DNA of 64,000 nt, taken from positions 71,245,864 through 71,309,863 of the forward strand of contig NC_067196.1 in assembly GCF_000699445.3 (NCBI RefSeq), read 5' to 3'. This document shows, in pieces, positions 47,501-57,588 of the stretch (the stretch's first letter is position 1; each line of letters begins with the position of its first letter). The stretch is from Schistosoma haematobium. Taxonomy: Eukaryota; Platyhelminthes; Trematoda; Strigeidida; Schistosomatidae. The notes below the pieces were generated by a model. It had not been told where the DNA came from and did no database searches. It was given only the letters and a program-made list of their open reading frames with translations. Both the position numbers and the translations under genes were made by a program.

Positions 47501-50500
47501 CAGACATAATCGCAGTTAAAGAAACCTGGCTGACACAGGCTATAGATAGTATGGAACTTGTTTTCGAGGGTTTTACGTTAGTAAGGGCCGACAGAATACA
47601 AAAGCGCAAAGGAGGGGGAGTAGCTCTATTCATTAGGAATGCTATCCCATTTGCCATTATCGACAGTGTATCCCATGAGAGTGGGACGTGTGAATTAGTT
47701 AGCCTTCGCTTGAAATGCAAGGGACAAGAATTGCTGATTGGTTTGGTCTATCGCAGTCCAAGCTGTGAGGTAAATGAAGTCCTGCTAAGCAGTCTCAATA
47801 CTTGGTCACAAAGTGGTCGATGTCTAATCCTAGGGGACTTTAATGCACCTATGGTAGACTGGGAAAATCTGCGAACTGAATCGTCAGAGAATTCCTTCGA
47901 GCAGGAACTAGTTGATGCGGTTATCACATGTGCTATAGTGCAACATGTGAAAGAAGCGACTACGTACGACCCGGACACTGAATCATCCTTACTTGAGCTG
48001 ATACTCACTCACTATGTGGATGACGTTGCGAACCTTCATTATATGCCACCCCTAGGTAAAAGTGATCACGCAGTTTTAATTTTCGACTTCCATATAACTG
48101 TCAGTCACGAGCATGCGTCAGCCCAATCCAGACCTAACGTCTGGAAAGCAAATATACCAGGTATCATGCACTCAGCATCGTTAGTAGATTGAACAATAGA
48201 CCCAGAGTTCTCAGTTGAAACGGCCTGGGACGCATTTCGAAATTCATACTTAAAAGTTACCACACCCTACATCCCTTGGACTATACCAAGGGGGCCGAGA
48301 AACTCCCCACCATGGTTCAGTAGGGAGGTTCGCATCCTTTTCCGTACGAGAAGAAAAATGTGGGATAGATTTAGGTTACTGGGAACTGATGAAACTAAAT
48401 CCCAGTACCGAAAAGCTCTGAATACCTGTGCCTCGACCCTCCGTACGTCTAGAAAGTTGTACGAAGAAAAGATTGTTAAGGAATCCATAGAATGTCCTAA
48501 ACGCTTGTATTCTTATATAAACCAAAGGACAAAGAGAAGAGGAAATATTCCAGCTCTATGGGTAGACAGTACTGCCGCGTCACTAGTGGAGGACGACTTT
48601 GGTAAGGCTCAAGTGTTCTCGAACTACTTTAGCAATGTATACACCATAGAAGCACCCTCCCCATCAGCGCATACAGATCCCCCCCACACATACACTGAAT
48701 AGCGTGACCATTAAAGAACCCGATGTCTTTGGTCTACTAAATAAGCTTGACATAGGTAAATCCACGGAGCCCGGTGAATTACATCCTAGGCTACTAAAGG
48801 AATTATCTAACTTCGTTGCGAACCCTTTAAGTATATGATTTAATCTATCCGTAACGCAGGGTCGTTTACCAAAAGATTGGAAGAACGACATAGTAAGTCC
48901 TGTCTTCAAAACAGGTACGAGACATAAATCTGAGAATTACCGACTCATTAGCTCAACTAGTGTGGTTGTTAAAATCTTAGAAAAGATTATTCGGAAGGAG
49001 CCGTTTAAGTACCTCAATGAAAACCGTATCCTTTCGGAGAAGCAGCACGGTTTCAGAATAGGTTACTCCTGTCTCACTAACTTACTAGTGGCTCAGGAAA
49101 GCTGGTGCGCTCTTAAGGACCAAAAGTTACCTGTTGACGTAGCCTTCATTGATTTCAGCAAAGCTTTTGACAAGGATCCGCACAATCGGCTATTATATAA
49201 GTTAAGAAATGTCGGGATTGGAGGCAATCTATTTATGTGGATGAAAGACTTCTTAGTTTGGCGTCAACAAAGAGTACGAGTGAACTCAAAGTTACCTAGC
49301 TGGGGAACTGTGCTTAATGGAGTGCCCCAGGGCACAGTTTTGGGGCCAGTGCTATTCCTCTTGTATGTAAGTGACCTTCCTTGTCTCCTATCATCATCGG
49401 TCTTGCTATATACTGACGATGTAAAGATATGGAGAACGATACGATGTAAGGGTGATAGCTTAGAACTCCAAAATGACCTGAAGAAATTATCTGACTGGTC
49501 TCAAACCTGGCAGTTGCCGATTAATACTTCCAAGTGTGTTGTGATGCATATCGGTCATCAAGGTACACATACATACACGATGAATAACACTGAGCTACTT
49601 GTCGTCCAGACATATAATGACCTAGGAGTCATCGTCAGAGAAGACTTAAAGACTACTGCACACTGCCGTGCAATAGCCGCCAAAGGTTTTAGAACGTTAT
49701 GGTCAATACGTAGGGCTTTTAATCATGTCGACGCTAAGACGTTTTTGACTTTATATACAGTGTTCGTATGTCCTAAACTTGAGTACTGCATACAAGCGGC
49801 CAGCCCCTGCTTAAAAAAACAGTGAGCTTCTGGAAAAGGTTCAGAGAAAGGCAACTAAGCTGATTCCCGGAATAGCGAAGCTTCCGTATGAAGGTCGACT
49901 GGCCAAGCTGAACCTTTTCCCGTTGTCATATCGCAGAACTAGAGGCGACTTGATTACAGTTTTCAAGTTGCTTAGTGCCGAATTTGCACCTGATATACCC
50001 TCATTTTCCTTGTCTTCCAAAACAGAGAATTTACGAGGACACTCCAAAAAAGTTCGCAAGCCAAGAACAAATTACTTGTCAGCTGACTATCGACTTTCCC
50101 ATCGAATCATCAACGAGTGGAACTCATTACCTCAGCACGTGGTTGAGGCTCCATCCGTCGATTCTTTCAAAAGAAAGTTGGATCAACTGAGAGACCACCA
50201 TTGCCAGGACTAACACAGGCCATCAGGCCTCCTGTCCTTCCCAAACTGAAACTAAAGTATGGGGTTCAGTCTTAACAGTCAGTTTTCAAAGGAGGCGTCA
50301 AATAATTTGCGACCATCGCTTACGTTTCATTCATTTCCTCTGAATCCTTTTCAAAAATCGACGGTCCAATTAGTCCCCTTAGCTTGTCAATAATGCCCTG
50401 CTTGCCTTTTATTGCACAGACTATAATTTTGCTTGGACCAGATGTCATAAATCCAACAAGATCTTGAAAATAAGGCTGATCTTTAACATTTTCATAGAAG

Positions 50501-51283
50501 ATTTCAGCCTCTTCAGTGGTAAATAAATGTTCTTGGCTCTCAAGTATTTGAATACCTTTTTCTTCGAGCTAGAGCAAAATCAAATTGAAAATGGTTTCTA
50601 ACTTCTCTAATAATTTGTTCTGCTATCCCAGACTGCACAACATCAGGTTTCAGTACTGCTAAGGTAAGTTCCTGTTCAACCTCTTGATTAAGATTTTTCA
50701 GCAAGATTAAAAATAAAGTTCCTTACCCTCCTCCTCCTCCCTTTTTTGTTTAATCTCCGCCTCTTTCAGTTCTCTAGCGATAACCATAGGATCACGGATC
50801 TATGGGACAATTTAAAACATAATTCTTAGTGCACCTCAACCCTTTCAGCTTCGCCACTTATAACGTCGTGTTCCTGCTTCAACTTGCTCAAGACACACTG
50901 CTCCAACTCTGGAGGATTAACTCCTTTTACTGCTGCAACAAGGCATCCACCCTGTTTCGTTAGAATGAAATATGGCAACTCACTCCAAAAAATAGAAAAT
51001 ATGGTTCGCATTTCCCTCGATATAGTTCAAACGTTTCAACATTATCTGCTCTTACAACAGCAAAATGCAATAAATCGTCGTTTATTTCTGTTTTGAGTCG
51101 CTTGAACAGACCAACAACAGCGGAACAAGGACCACACCATTCTTGATAGACATCGACAACTGAAAAAAACTAAGAAACGTTTGACTGGATACCTATTAGC
51201 CCTTGCTTCATACGCAGCGCGTTCCAACTATCTTCGTCTACAATTTCTTCTTGCAATGCAACCTCTCCTCTCTTTTTAGCCAT
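35383..51283 (-). CDS. NME8: NME8/TXNDC3-like thioredoxin-NDP kinase protein, complete gene, 11 exons
   Basis: Exons in order: 51283-51193, 51159-50984, 50951-50835, 50799-50727, 50682-50603, 50568-50324, 44141-44067, 40809-40467, 39211-38817, 36422-36315, 35530-35383. All junctions are GT-AG, all phases agree, total 1851 nt, 616 residues plus TGA. The start ATG sits in AAAATGG and the N-terminus MAKKRGEVALQEE resembles the family. One thioredoxin fold (WCGPC) is followed by an acidic-basic linker and three NDP kinase domains, the layout of animal NME8 (human protein 588 residues). NME8 orthologues are intermediate chains of the axonemal outer dynein arm in sperm and cilia; cytoplasmic/axonemal location is inferred. 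Introns 1-5 are 32-44 nt, intron 6 is 6.2 kb and holds a CR1 element. Confidence 0.92.
36315..36422 (-). CDS. NME8: NME8-like exon 10: third NDP kinase domain core
   Basis: Encodes GQTLFMVLTRSNAISGWRQL followed by MGPTDP, the central strand-helix and the GPTD turn of NDP kinases. Split Ser codons join it to exons 9 and 11. Good splice sites (AAATACAG; GTATCA). Confidence 0.88.
37791..38175 (+). repeat. SINE-like repeat in NME8-like intron
   Basis: GTCGATTCAAATCCCGTAGT resembles a box B followed by GGTAGAGGTAGTAAAA, then a GC-richer body (TCTCGTGAATCCCAACCAGG). The layout suggests a tRNA-headed repeat different from the other SINE families here; no second copy lies in the window. Confidence 0.4.
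38530..38640 (-). mobile_element. Degenerate SINE fragment, reverse
   Basis: GACAGCTGTTTCGTTCTAAT, then GAGACCATTTGAGACTT resembles the reversed body of the 14150-14415 family. Weak. Confidence 0.35.
38817..39211 (-). CDS. NME8: NME8-like exon 9: end of second and start of third NDP kinase domain
   Basis: Starts DAVAKWREMLGPASVSEAK and continues APGSLRAQF. A Ser/Lys/Thr-rich insertion of about 16 residues (TMKSPTKMTSGK) follows, then INLIHGSVND, the active-site His motif of domain 2, and INVFFP. Domain 3 begins VEKTIAAIKPDAYANRDEII, with the canonical KPD nucleotide-site Lys, and reaches GQPFYNDLVNHMV. The donor is GTGCGT. Confidence 0.9.
40467..40809 (-). CDS. NME8: NME8-like exon 8: start of second NDP kinase domain
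   Basis: Opens with ELAFFYPGYEPPV, the end of domain 1, then a linker and domain 2 from ERTVAVLRPQAYELYKDEI to MGQPYFGELTTVM and SSGPCLALLLARE. The KPD motif of active NDP kinases is RPQ here, so the ATP-site Lys and Asp are changed. The His motif is still present in exon 9. Catalysis by domain 2 is doubtful. Confidence 0.9.
42385..42640 (-). mobile_element. SINE, reverse (left arm of inverted SINE pair)
   Basis: CACTGGACGGCCATTTTTGT, CCGAACCCAGGACCTTTGAT and CGAACGCCTAATTCCTGG are the reversed landmarks of the 14150-14415 family, continuing to TTGTGCAACCG, the 5-prime leader. Intronic in the NME8-like gene. Confidence 0.75.
42641..42750 (+). mobile_element. SINE fragment, forward (right arm of inverted SINE pair)
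   Basis: Starts inside box B (TTCGAGTCCGGGATCATGGA) and runs through GGGTCCCGTATTAGAACGA to TCGATGGTGGTCTGACATTG. It lies head to head with the preceding copy with no gap. Confidence 0.75.
44067..44141 (-). CDS. NME8: NME8-like exon 7 (75 nt): active-site segment of first NDP kinase domain
   Basis: Reads IRAKYGTGIIKNAIHASSSK and EEATR. The catalytic His is present but the usual HGSD reads HASS. Acceptor TTTTTTTAG, donor GTATAG. Phase 2 on both sides, fitting exons 6 and 8. The exon is too short to stand out as an ORF. Confidence 0.9.
44570..44690 (-). mobile_element. SINE fragment, reverse
   Basis: GTGGTTAACAGTGAAATCCA, then a body collinear with the reversed 17166-17430 SINE (TCTTCAGTTAGATGTAACCG, TTTACTCTGAGACTGG). 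Strongly mutated. Confidence 0.55.
46358..47353 (+). pseudogene. CR1 ORF1 remnant: PHD-like zinc finger and nucleic-acid-binding domain
   Basis: The first open piece (46358-46630) reads CDECKSWYHEVC, then WLCQQCC, a Cys4-His-Cys3 arrangement typical of the PHD fingers in CR1 ORF1 proteins. After TAA at 46630 a Ser/Lys-rich linker follows with further stops. The second open piece (47045-47353) reads VTLLKVYRLG, LLKVVFNSSNERDLIL and GVFIRKDLP, like the RRM-like part of CR1 ORF1. ORF1 binds element RNA in working copies; this one is broken. Confidence 0.7.
47380..50213 (+). pseudogene. CR1 ORF2 remnant: endonuclease and reverse transcriptase
   Basis: The apurinic-type endonuclease (47308-48192 frame) shows DIIAVKETWL, GGGVALFIR, LVYRSPS, LILGDFNAP and KSDHAVLIFDF. 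A stop at 48190-48192 and a frame change near 48700 break it. The reverse transcriptase (48962-49825) shows VAFIDFSKAFDK, GVPQGTVLGPVLFLLYVSDL and LLYTDDVKIW (YTDD, where YADD is usual). The C-terminal part (49923-50213) ends in FNEWNSLP-like IINEWNSLPQHVVEAPSVDS. Stops at 48190, 48702, 48838 and 49825 make it non-autonomous. Confidence 0.85.
50324..50568 (-). CDS. NME8: NME8-like exon 6: first NDP kinase domain, central part
   Basis: Reads LEEKGIQILESQEHLFTTEE, then DQPYFQDLVGFMTSGPSKII and GLIGPSIFEKDSEEMNET. This is the standard NDP kinase run from helix A2 to the Kpn-loop region. Phase 0 in, phase 2 out (GTAAGC). Confidence 0.9.
50603..50682 (-). CDS. NME8: NME8-like exon 5: start of first NDP kinase domain
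   Basis: EVEQELTLAVLKPDVVQSG then IAEQIIRE. The KPD motif is intact. The acceptor TAATCAAG was chosen over the AG two bases later because only it keeps the frame. The 34-nt intron that follows uses a weaker GTTAGA donor. Confidence 0.82.
50727..50799 (-). CDS. NME8: NME8-like exon 4: charged linker
   Basis: IRDPMVIARELKEAEIKQ then KREEEEE: the Lys/Glu-rich helix-like linker between thioredoxin and kinase domains. Flanked by 35-nt and 44-nt introns. Confidence 0.85.
50835..50951 (-). CDS. NME8: NME8-like exon 3: end of thioredoxin domain
   Basis: GGCLVAAVKGVNPPELEQCV and following helix: the final strand and helix of a thioredoxin fold. Phase 0 at both ends, 39 codons. Confidence 0.87.
50984..51159 (-). 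CDS. NME8: NME8-like exon 2: thioredoxin active site
   Basis: VVDVYQEWCGPCSAVVGLFK carries the redox motif WCGPC. It is followed by HFAVVRADNVETFELYRGKC and the cis-Pro-like EPYFLFFG. Family members keep CGPC although their role is structural in dynein arms. Bounded by 33-nt and 32-nt introns. Confidence 0.92.
51193..51283 (-). CDS. NME8: NME8-like exon 1 with start codon
   Basis: MAKKRGEVALQEEIVDEDSW and ALRMKQGLI: the usual basic start and first helix of NME8 proteins. The ATG at 51283 is in good context and no better upstream ATG in frame was seen. Phase 1 at the donor GTATCC. Confidence 0.88.
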
Positions 51284-51691
51284 TTTAGAAGTGTTCACTC
51301 TTTTGTGTCCTAGGTCGTTATAGAACTAAAATTTTTAAACAAATCCAATGTCCTATGAAACATTTAGTGGAATGATATTTTCGTAAAATTTATCTATGGG
51401 TAGTTCTCAGTCGCAATTGTAGGACGGCTCTTCATTAACTGTTGCTTTCTTCCAAATTTGATGCTGATTCGATTGGTCAGATGAGCATACGTTTAATGAG
51501 CTTTCATACCTGGTAACAGTTGAACGTTGATCCATCCGATCGCGGGCCTGAATATATGTGAAACAAAAACAAACAAAAGTACCATGGCATTTTGTTCTAA
51601 GTTCTCAAGAATATATCAAGTTTCCTGTTGAAGAATTGCTGAGAAGTTGTTTATACCACTTCAACCGCTAAGGGATTCTAATACTTTGTAG
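51284..51691. other. Region upstream of the NME8-like gene
   Basis: Promoter and 5-prime UTR are expected here on the minus strand. No clear TATA box or other motif was identified. Confidence 0.35.
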
Positions 51692-52165
51692 TGTCGGCTG
51701 CTATGTTGAGCCCATATAACTTATTTCAGCTTCCGGGCAGGCAAATTTATCCATTTTTCTTGACTCACTTTTTGACTTTATCAATTATTCACTTATCAAC
51801 ATGGACTGTCTTTATATGAGCGTATGCATGTTTACACATATTATCTCTGTAGCCTGGTTTTGTGTGACTATAAATATTGATTAACGCTTAGTTAAAATAA
51901 GTTGGCTCACACGCATCCTCCACTACACGTCATCTCGCTTTGCTTTCTTCTCTTCACTTCATTCCCTGATTGCCTGTTAAAATCAATAAGTGCATGAAAT
52001 ATACATATTAAAAATCCATTCTCGTATTCGGCCTATTTATTTCCGTGATTCACTAACGCGGTCTTAGTCGACGATTTTACCCAGTGGTAGCCAACATGTT
52101 TATTTTAATAACAATCAAATATAGGATATGGCTGGTGTCAGATCCCGGGCCACTAAAACTTGACT
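51692..52165 (+). mobile_element. LTR-retrotransposon remnant (family C)
   Basis: Begins TGTCGGCTGCTATGTTGAGC and is collinear with 27090-27535 through ATTCACTTATCAACATGGAC, TTGTGTGACTATAAATATTG and TCACTAACGCGGTCTTAGTC. It then continues through GTGTCAGATCCCGGGCCACT, the leader after the LTR. No target duplication is detectable, so it is a 5-prime LTR plus leader, not a solo LTR. Confidence 0.6.
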
Positions 52166-53250
52166 GTTTGTAGATAGTAAATTGTATGCCCACAAACTGG
52201 CTTACTTTTCTGAATATCTAATTTCCAGGCATCTAGCCAAAGTTTTAAAATGAGAATAAACTAACGTAAGTACCAAAGTGGCAGGAGGTTCTAAGATACA
52301 GTACTCCGTTACTAGGTCGCACTTAAGTCTTTCATATTCAAAAGCTTAAATAATTGCTATTTTAAGGCGAACTTTATTAGGCTTGGTTTCAAGCCTTGGA
52401 ACTGGTTTTGTGTATGTATTACATTCCCTGATTTCATCCAGTGAATGGTGAACGTTTGTATTCACTTGAGATTAACTTGTTCTTCACTTCCTCTGAATGC
52501 TATGCTACTGTCCCTATTTTCATCTTCAGTGAAATCCACTGATGATGGTAATTCAAGTCGTTGATAAGGTTAAAATTCATCGAAGTATATGAATAAATGA
52601 TTCTTGATTGACAATAAGCCATCAGACAGTAGTTCCATAGAACGAGTAATGCTGGTCGAACCGTCTTGTTTGAAGAAAGAGTTGTCCTACGACCACTTCA
52701 ACATCTCTGAATAGACAGGTTCTACTGTCCTCATGACACCCATTTTAAAGTCACTACAACTTGGGTGGACATGAGTATTGAGCCTCCAGAAATGCTGTCA
52801 AACATGTATCTGAAATAATCAAAATTGAAAAAATATTGAATGGGTATCATGATTAGTCCTATTTTTCAGACCGAAGAGGAATATTTGGTTAATGACTGTC
52901 ATACGGCTGAACTTAAGTTATTAACTTCAAATCCGGAACTCTGGACAAATAGTGATACCACTGCGAAAATGTCTACAATCCCATAGCAAATAATATAGAA
53001 ACCAGAGGAATCGCATAACAGAATAGTAACTTATACCTACGTCATCGCAAACCTGTCAAGATATTGTTCATCACAACAGACGAGAGGAGCTCGTTAGATG
53101 TTGAAACCAGGAGGCTTTAAGAGCTTGTGTTTATCGTTTGTTATACGACATAGGAAAGAAGTGGAGTACGGGCTCTGTCCATTTCGAAGTTACACGTCAT
53201 TTTTAGTACTTAACATGGATTACTCTTTCGCGGTATCTAGGTGCTTTATT
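52166..53250. other. Intergenic stretch
   Basis: No feature recognised. It could contain the 5-prime part of the following non-LTR element in decayed form. Confidence 0.35.
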
Positions 53251-56200
53251 TACTTTGATGATTGTATGGAATAAACGTGACACCACTGAAGATACGTACT
53301 CGCAAGAACAGATTACACAAACGTGATGTAGCATAACTGCTACATGCACCTATCAATGATGCGTGGTTCAATAAGCCGTGATCATCATTACTTTCAAAAG
53401 ACTACTTAAGTGATGCTATAGACGACTCCACTTGGGTTACTGTAAACTGTGGATCCCAAAATTATTTACTGGTGGGATGCATATATAGACCACCTCATGC
53501 GGATACTAAGTTTGATAGATTACTAACAAACATCTTTTCCATTGCTTCGCACCAACCGCATACTTTTAAAATCATCCGAGGTGATTTTAATCTGCCAAAA
53601 ATTACATGGGGCTTGACTCCGGTACCAGGTCGATATAACAAGCTAGTTGAAACATTAGAAATTTGTGGATGGGTTCAACAGGCCCAAAAACCGACCAGGG
53701 GGAATAATACACTTGATTTAATGTTCACAATCAACATAGACTCTATCTCAGTGCATACCAGTCATGAGTTTTTTATGAGTGACCATAGAGTTGTATTGAG
53801 TATTATTCACTCTTTAAACGCCATACAATTGAACTCTAAAGCTTCATTGATGTACCAAAGCAGACATTTTGATCAACAAACATGGAAACGGACTGGAACT
53901 CTCATTCAATGTTTACCACAGGAAACTTATTTTACCACAAATAATGTTGACATTGCGCTTTCCAATCTATACCACAACCTGATATATTGTCTTGACTGCA
54001 CTGCTCCAGTTATTGGCCGAGTGACTTATAATGCTAATAGGGGCCAAAATACTTTTAAAAGGAAGCTGAGGAAATTAAGATGCCGCTACTACGAGCAGAA
54101 TGATGTGTATGCACTTCAGAGTATACTTAAATTAATCAACAGAAATGCTTCATCTAAACGTAAGTATTTTATGAATACAGAAAATAAAGCTCTACGTAGT
54201 AAAAGCCCAGAATTATCAATACTTCGACTTTTTAAATCCCGTGTAAAGTCAAATTCCCTTGGCACGACTAAATTCTTCATAGTTAACGGAAGCATTGTTA
54301 ACGACCCGAATACTATATGCGAACAATTCAGCAAGCATTTCTCGCAGTGCTACAAAACTGGAACTGAAAACTCCATCATTACATTTCCAATGCTGACATC
54401 CAGACATCTGTCGAAAATTGATTTTACACCCTCCAACACCAAACAGGCCATAGCTGCCCTGAAAAAGTCTTATGATGGTGGACCTGACGGGATACCTTCA
54501 TCATTTGTGAAATATGGAAGTAGAGAATTTCCACTATTTTGTTTGAAACTTTTCAATCTATCCATGGAATATGGGACCTATCCATCTGTATGGAAAACAT
54601 CCCTTATCACCCCTAGATTCAAAACAGGGCCACGTAGTGATATTATTAACTATAGGCCAATTAATTTGACATCCGTGCTCTCAAAAATCGTGGAAAATAT
54701 CATCCACAAACAGCTATTATCATTTTTACTTTCGGCTAGTCTGATCAGCCCATCTCAACACGGATTTATGACTAAACGCTCATGTTCCACATCGCAACAA
54801 CAAGTTGTACGAATGGACTGTTTCGTGGAATATGCCACTTAATGTTGACAAAAGTGGATTTATTCACATTGGTCGCTGCCTTAACTTAAATCTGACTGTA
54901 CACACACATACACCCAAACCTCTCAACACTGTTCGTGACCTGGGTTTAAGATATACCAACAGTCTGAACTTTTCTGAGCACATTATATCTCAAGTATCCA
55001 AAGCTAGAAAGCTGATCGGATTGATAATGATAAACTTTAATAATATCGAATCGAGATTGTTATTATACAGAAAATGTATCTTACCCATTCTTGAATATGG
55101 TATTTTAGTTTACAGTAATTGTAGACATAATGACCTGATTAGAATTGAAGGTGTTCAAAGAAAGTTCACCAAAGCTGTTCTGGGGTATTCCGATAACAAA
55201 GACTATTACCAAAGATGTCAACAACTCAACTTAGAACCTCTTTGGATCAGACGTATCAAATTAAATCTTGTCTTCATCTACCGGCTTATTAACGCTATTT
55301 CCTACTCTTCGGTATCCACCCCTTCATACCTTATGATATCATCCCACAATCTACGCAATAAGGAGAATATTCTAGCGATTCCAAGGACCCACACAAACTT
55401 ACGTCAGAATTTTTTCCTTATTCGCTACTCAACCATGTGGAACAGACTGCCAGTGAACCTCCGTTGCAGTGAAACTACAACCTGGTTCAAAAGTCTCCTT
55501 GACGATTTTCTTTCCGAAAGTGGATTATGTCACCTATTGAATATCAATGTATTCAATAATGATTTATACAAACAAGGTCCGTCATCCATTTAATTGCCTG
55601 GAAAGCAAAATAAAACCTTTAAATCTCCTCACGTCTATCTTATTTTATTTCTATTTTTCTTAATATATGAAGTCTGCTTATGTTCGTATCTATAATTATT
55701 ACTGTTATTAATATCATTATTGTTCCCCCGACACATTAGATATTCCTTTTATATCTTCTTATCTTAATTCCTGACTGTCCTTTGAAATTAATTGTGACTT
55801 TCATAGCATCATTCTTAATTATTATTGCACAAATATTTATACTAATATCCGGTTTCACTCTGCATACTATTACATAAATCTACATGGTATTTATCCGAGT
55901 GCATTAAAGGATTTTTATTTTATTTTTCTAAATTGTTGGTTTCCTTCTGAGGTTGATACTGATTGCGCAATTATTATTCTTATCATGGATGAAACTTTTC
56001 ACTAGGTGCTCACTTCTTTTCTTTCTTCTTTCCCTCTAAATAAATATTCTTAAGATTACGACGTTTGTAATTAAGACAATAACTTGTGTTACACTTAAAT
56101 TAACTTATTAGACTCGTTTTATCTTCACTATGCATATATGTCTCAAACATATTGATATTTCATTATCCTTTCCACTCAATTGAGACTTTCATCGCATCAC

Positions 56201-56500
56201 TCCAAACTATAACTGCACAAACATTTATTCTAGCGTCATATCTTACTACAATAATAAGTTGTTTTTTCTTAATTATTTTTTGTTACTAATTTGACGATAT
56301 AAACATTGTCGTTTGTTCTTGTTTTATGCTCATAAACACGCCAATTAAACCATTGCGTATTTCACGTCTCCCTTATTTCTATTCCCTTATTTTCTCCATT
56401 TCCTTCTTTAAACTCAATTCAATATTCTTCTCAATTACACAGACCCGATTTATTATTATTAATATTCTACTATTATTACTCTAAATTTTTTTAAATATGG
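53250..56500 (+). mobile_element. Jockey/CR1-type non-LTR retrotransposon with RT-core deletion
   Basis: Coding remnants occupy about 53400-55593, followed by an AT-rich 3-prime region. Within that region a stretch near 55790-55860 (GACTTTCATAGCATCA) recurs in diverged form near 56180-56245 (GACTTTCATCGCATCAC). The 5-prime end is not defined; the first residues that can be aligned are VTVNCGSQNYLLVGCIYRPP. Sequence differs clearly from the CR1 element at 45926-50296. Confidence 0.75.
53472..55593 (+). pseudogene. Endonuclease-reverse transcriptase remnant lacking the catalytic palm
   Basis: Frame one (to 54842) carries the end of the endonuclease (GCIYRPPHADTKF, RGDFNLPKITWG, FMSDHRVVLSI), a connecting region and the RT fingers (KSYDGGPDGIPSSFVK, TPRFKTGPRSDIINYRPINL, SPSQHGFMTKRSC). 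At about 54800 it jumps, with a +1 frame change, to frame two (54805-55593), which starts in the thumb-side WTVSWNMPLNVDKS and continues with the usual C-terminal LEYGILVYS and STMWNRLPVNLR. The FSKAFD, PQGSVLGP and YADD blocks are absent. Compared with the CR1 copy here, about 135-140 residues are missing. Otherwise the two frames are remarkably free of stops. Confidence 0.85.
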
Positions 56501-57120
56501 CAAGTATAATGCTAACATTATTGAAAATTGTGTATTATAGCATTTTTTGAAGAAACCCGAAATGGTTTCTTCACAACACTTATGTACGCATAAGATGTTT
56601 GTGAATAAGAATAATAATAATAAGCACACTGTTCAGATTTGGCATGATAATTCCTGCAATCAATCGATCACGCAGCTGCGCGTGAATTTGATTACCAAAC
56701 TGACACTCAAGGATACATTCTATAACCTGGTTGTTATAACGAAACACTTGATAAAATTTCGCCCCTTCATGGCATTCAAAACCAGTACGCTTTACATTAT
56801 CTAGTGGTAGATTATTGAGTGTTGCGTAGGGAGATGAAACAGGGTTATCTGAAGTTGAAAAGCCTTTAGTAAGCTATAGACATCCTTTTTGAAGAATATA
56901 AGGAAAAAAACCAAAGTCTTATCATACTTAACATCTTTCCTAGTCATACTCTAGATTTTAAATCTTTCCATATAATCCTCAAAAGCTTCGGAATTTGAAT
57001 GGATTTGCAACTCTCACATAATAATTAAACGTCTTCAAACTAATGTACTAACAGTAATTCTCGACATAGTGAAATTTAAGCCAGATAAAACCAGATGAGC
57101 ACCACGTAAGGCATAATATC
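56501..57120. other. Unassigned stretch
   Basis: A short open frame at 56547-56804 has no recognisable motif. Traces may belong to the transcriptase fossil that follows. Confidence 0.35.
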
Positions 57121-57560
57121 TGCTATTCTCAATAAAGCACAAAATAATCACCAGTTAGTACAAAAACCACAGGAAGGCCTTACATGGTTGACATATCCGC
57201 CCATAGCAACAGAAATTTTGGTTATGTTGAAACATAAAGATATCCCGGTTGACGGAATTTCTATAGATCTAAGTAAAACCTTTAACAAGGTCACTATCCT
57301 GGGCCTAGAATCAGAACAGAAATGATTCGTAATCTTTTATGAAATAATAAACGGGATAGATATCTTTCTTAATGGTGGAAGACGATTCGTTGAATGAGGT
57401 TCTACCAACCTAGTAATATATAAAATGTGGAATTCACCAAAATGCAATCCTCGGTCCCTTTCGTCTTCACTTTATGTAAATGACTTAACAATTGTAGCAA
57501 ACTCATCTGCTCTACTTTCTTAGATGAAGTAAGTATTCGGAGATCTATATACGTTATATC
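57121..57560 (+). pseudogene. Reverse transcriptase fossil
   Basis: Across shifted frames one can read ISIDLSKTFNKV (as in FSKAFDKV), then at about 57440-57490 NAILGPFR-like and LYVNDLTIVANSS-like pieces, the expected order of RT palm blocks. Many stops. It is most likely a CR1/Jockey-type copy. Confidence 0.5.
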
Positions 57561-57588
57561 ATGTAGAATGGTATTGCAGTTAATTTTC

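Larger units (their letters stand above)
45926..50296 (+). mobile_element. CR1-like non-LTR retrotransposon bracketed by 45-bp direct repeats
   Basis: About 4.4 kb, nearly full length, in antisense orientation within intron 6 of the NME8-like gene. It carries a degenerate ORF1 (PHD-like, then an RRM-like nucleic-acid-binding part) and an ORF2 with endonuclease, reverse transcriptase and C-terminal region. A 45-bp sequence starting CTAAAGTACGGGG lies at 45926-45970 and again at 50252-50296 with three differences, all transitions. The right repeat ends only 27 nt before NME8-like exon 6. The element is more GC-rich than its surroundings, as expected for recent foreign DNA. Confidence 0.85.

Noticed and set aside
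45926..50296. Reading the 45-bp terminal repeats as LTRs
   Set aside because: They lack TG...CA ends, are far too short, and the coding part is clearly of the non-LTR type with an apurinic endonuclease.
51509..51526. Minus-strand ATG with MDQRSTVT and a GTATGA donor upstream of the NME8-like gene
   Set aside because: Its phase does not fit NME8 exon 1, whose own ATG matches the family start; no further exon was found.
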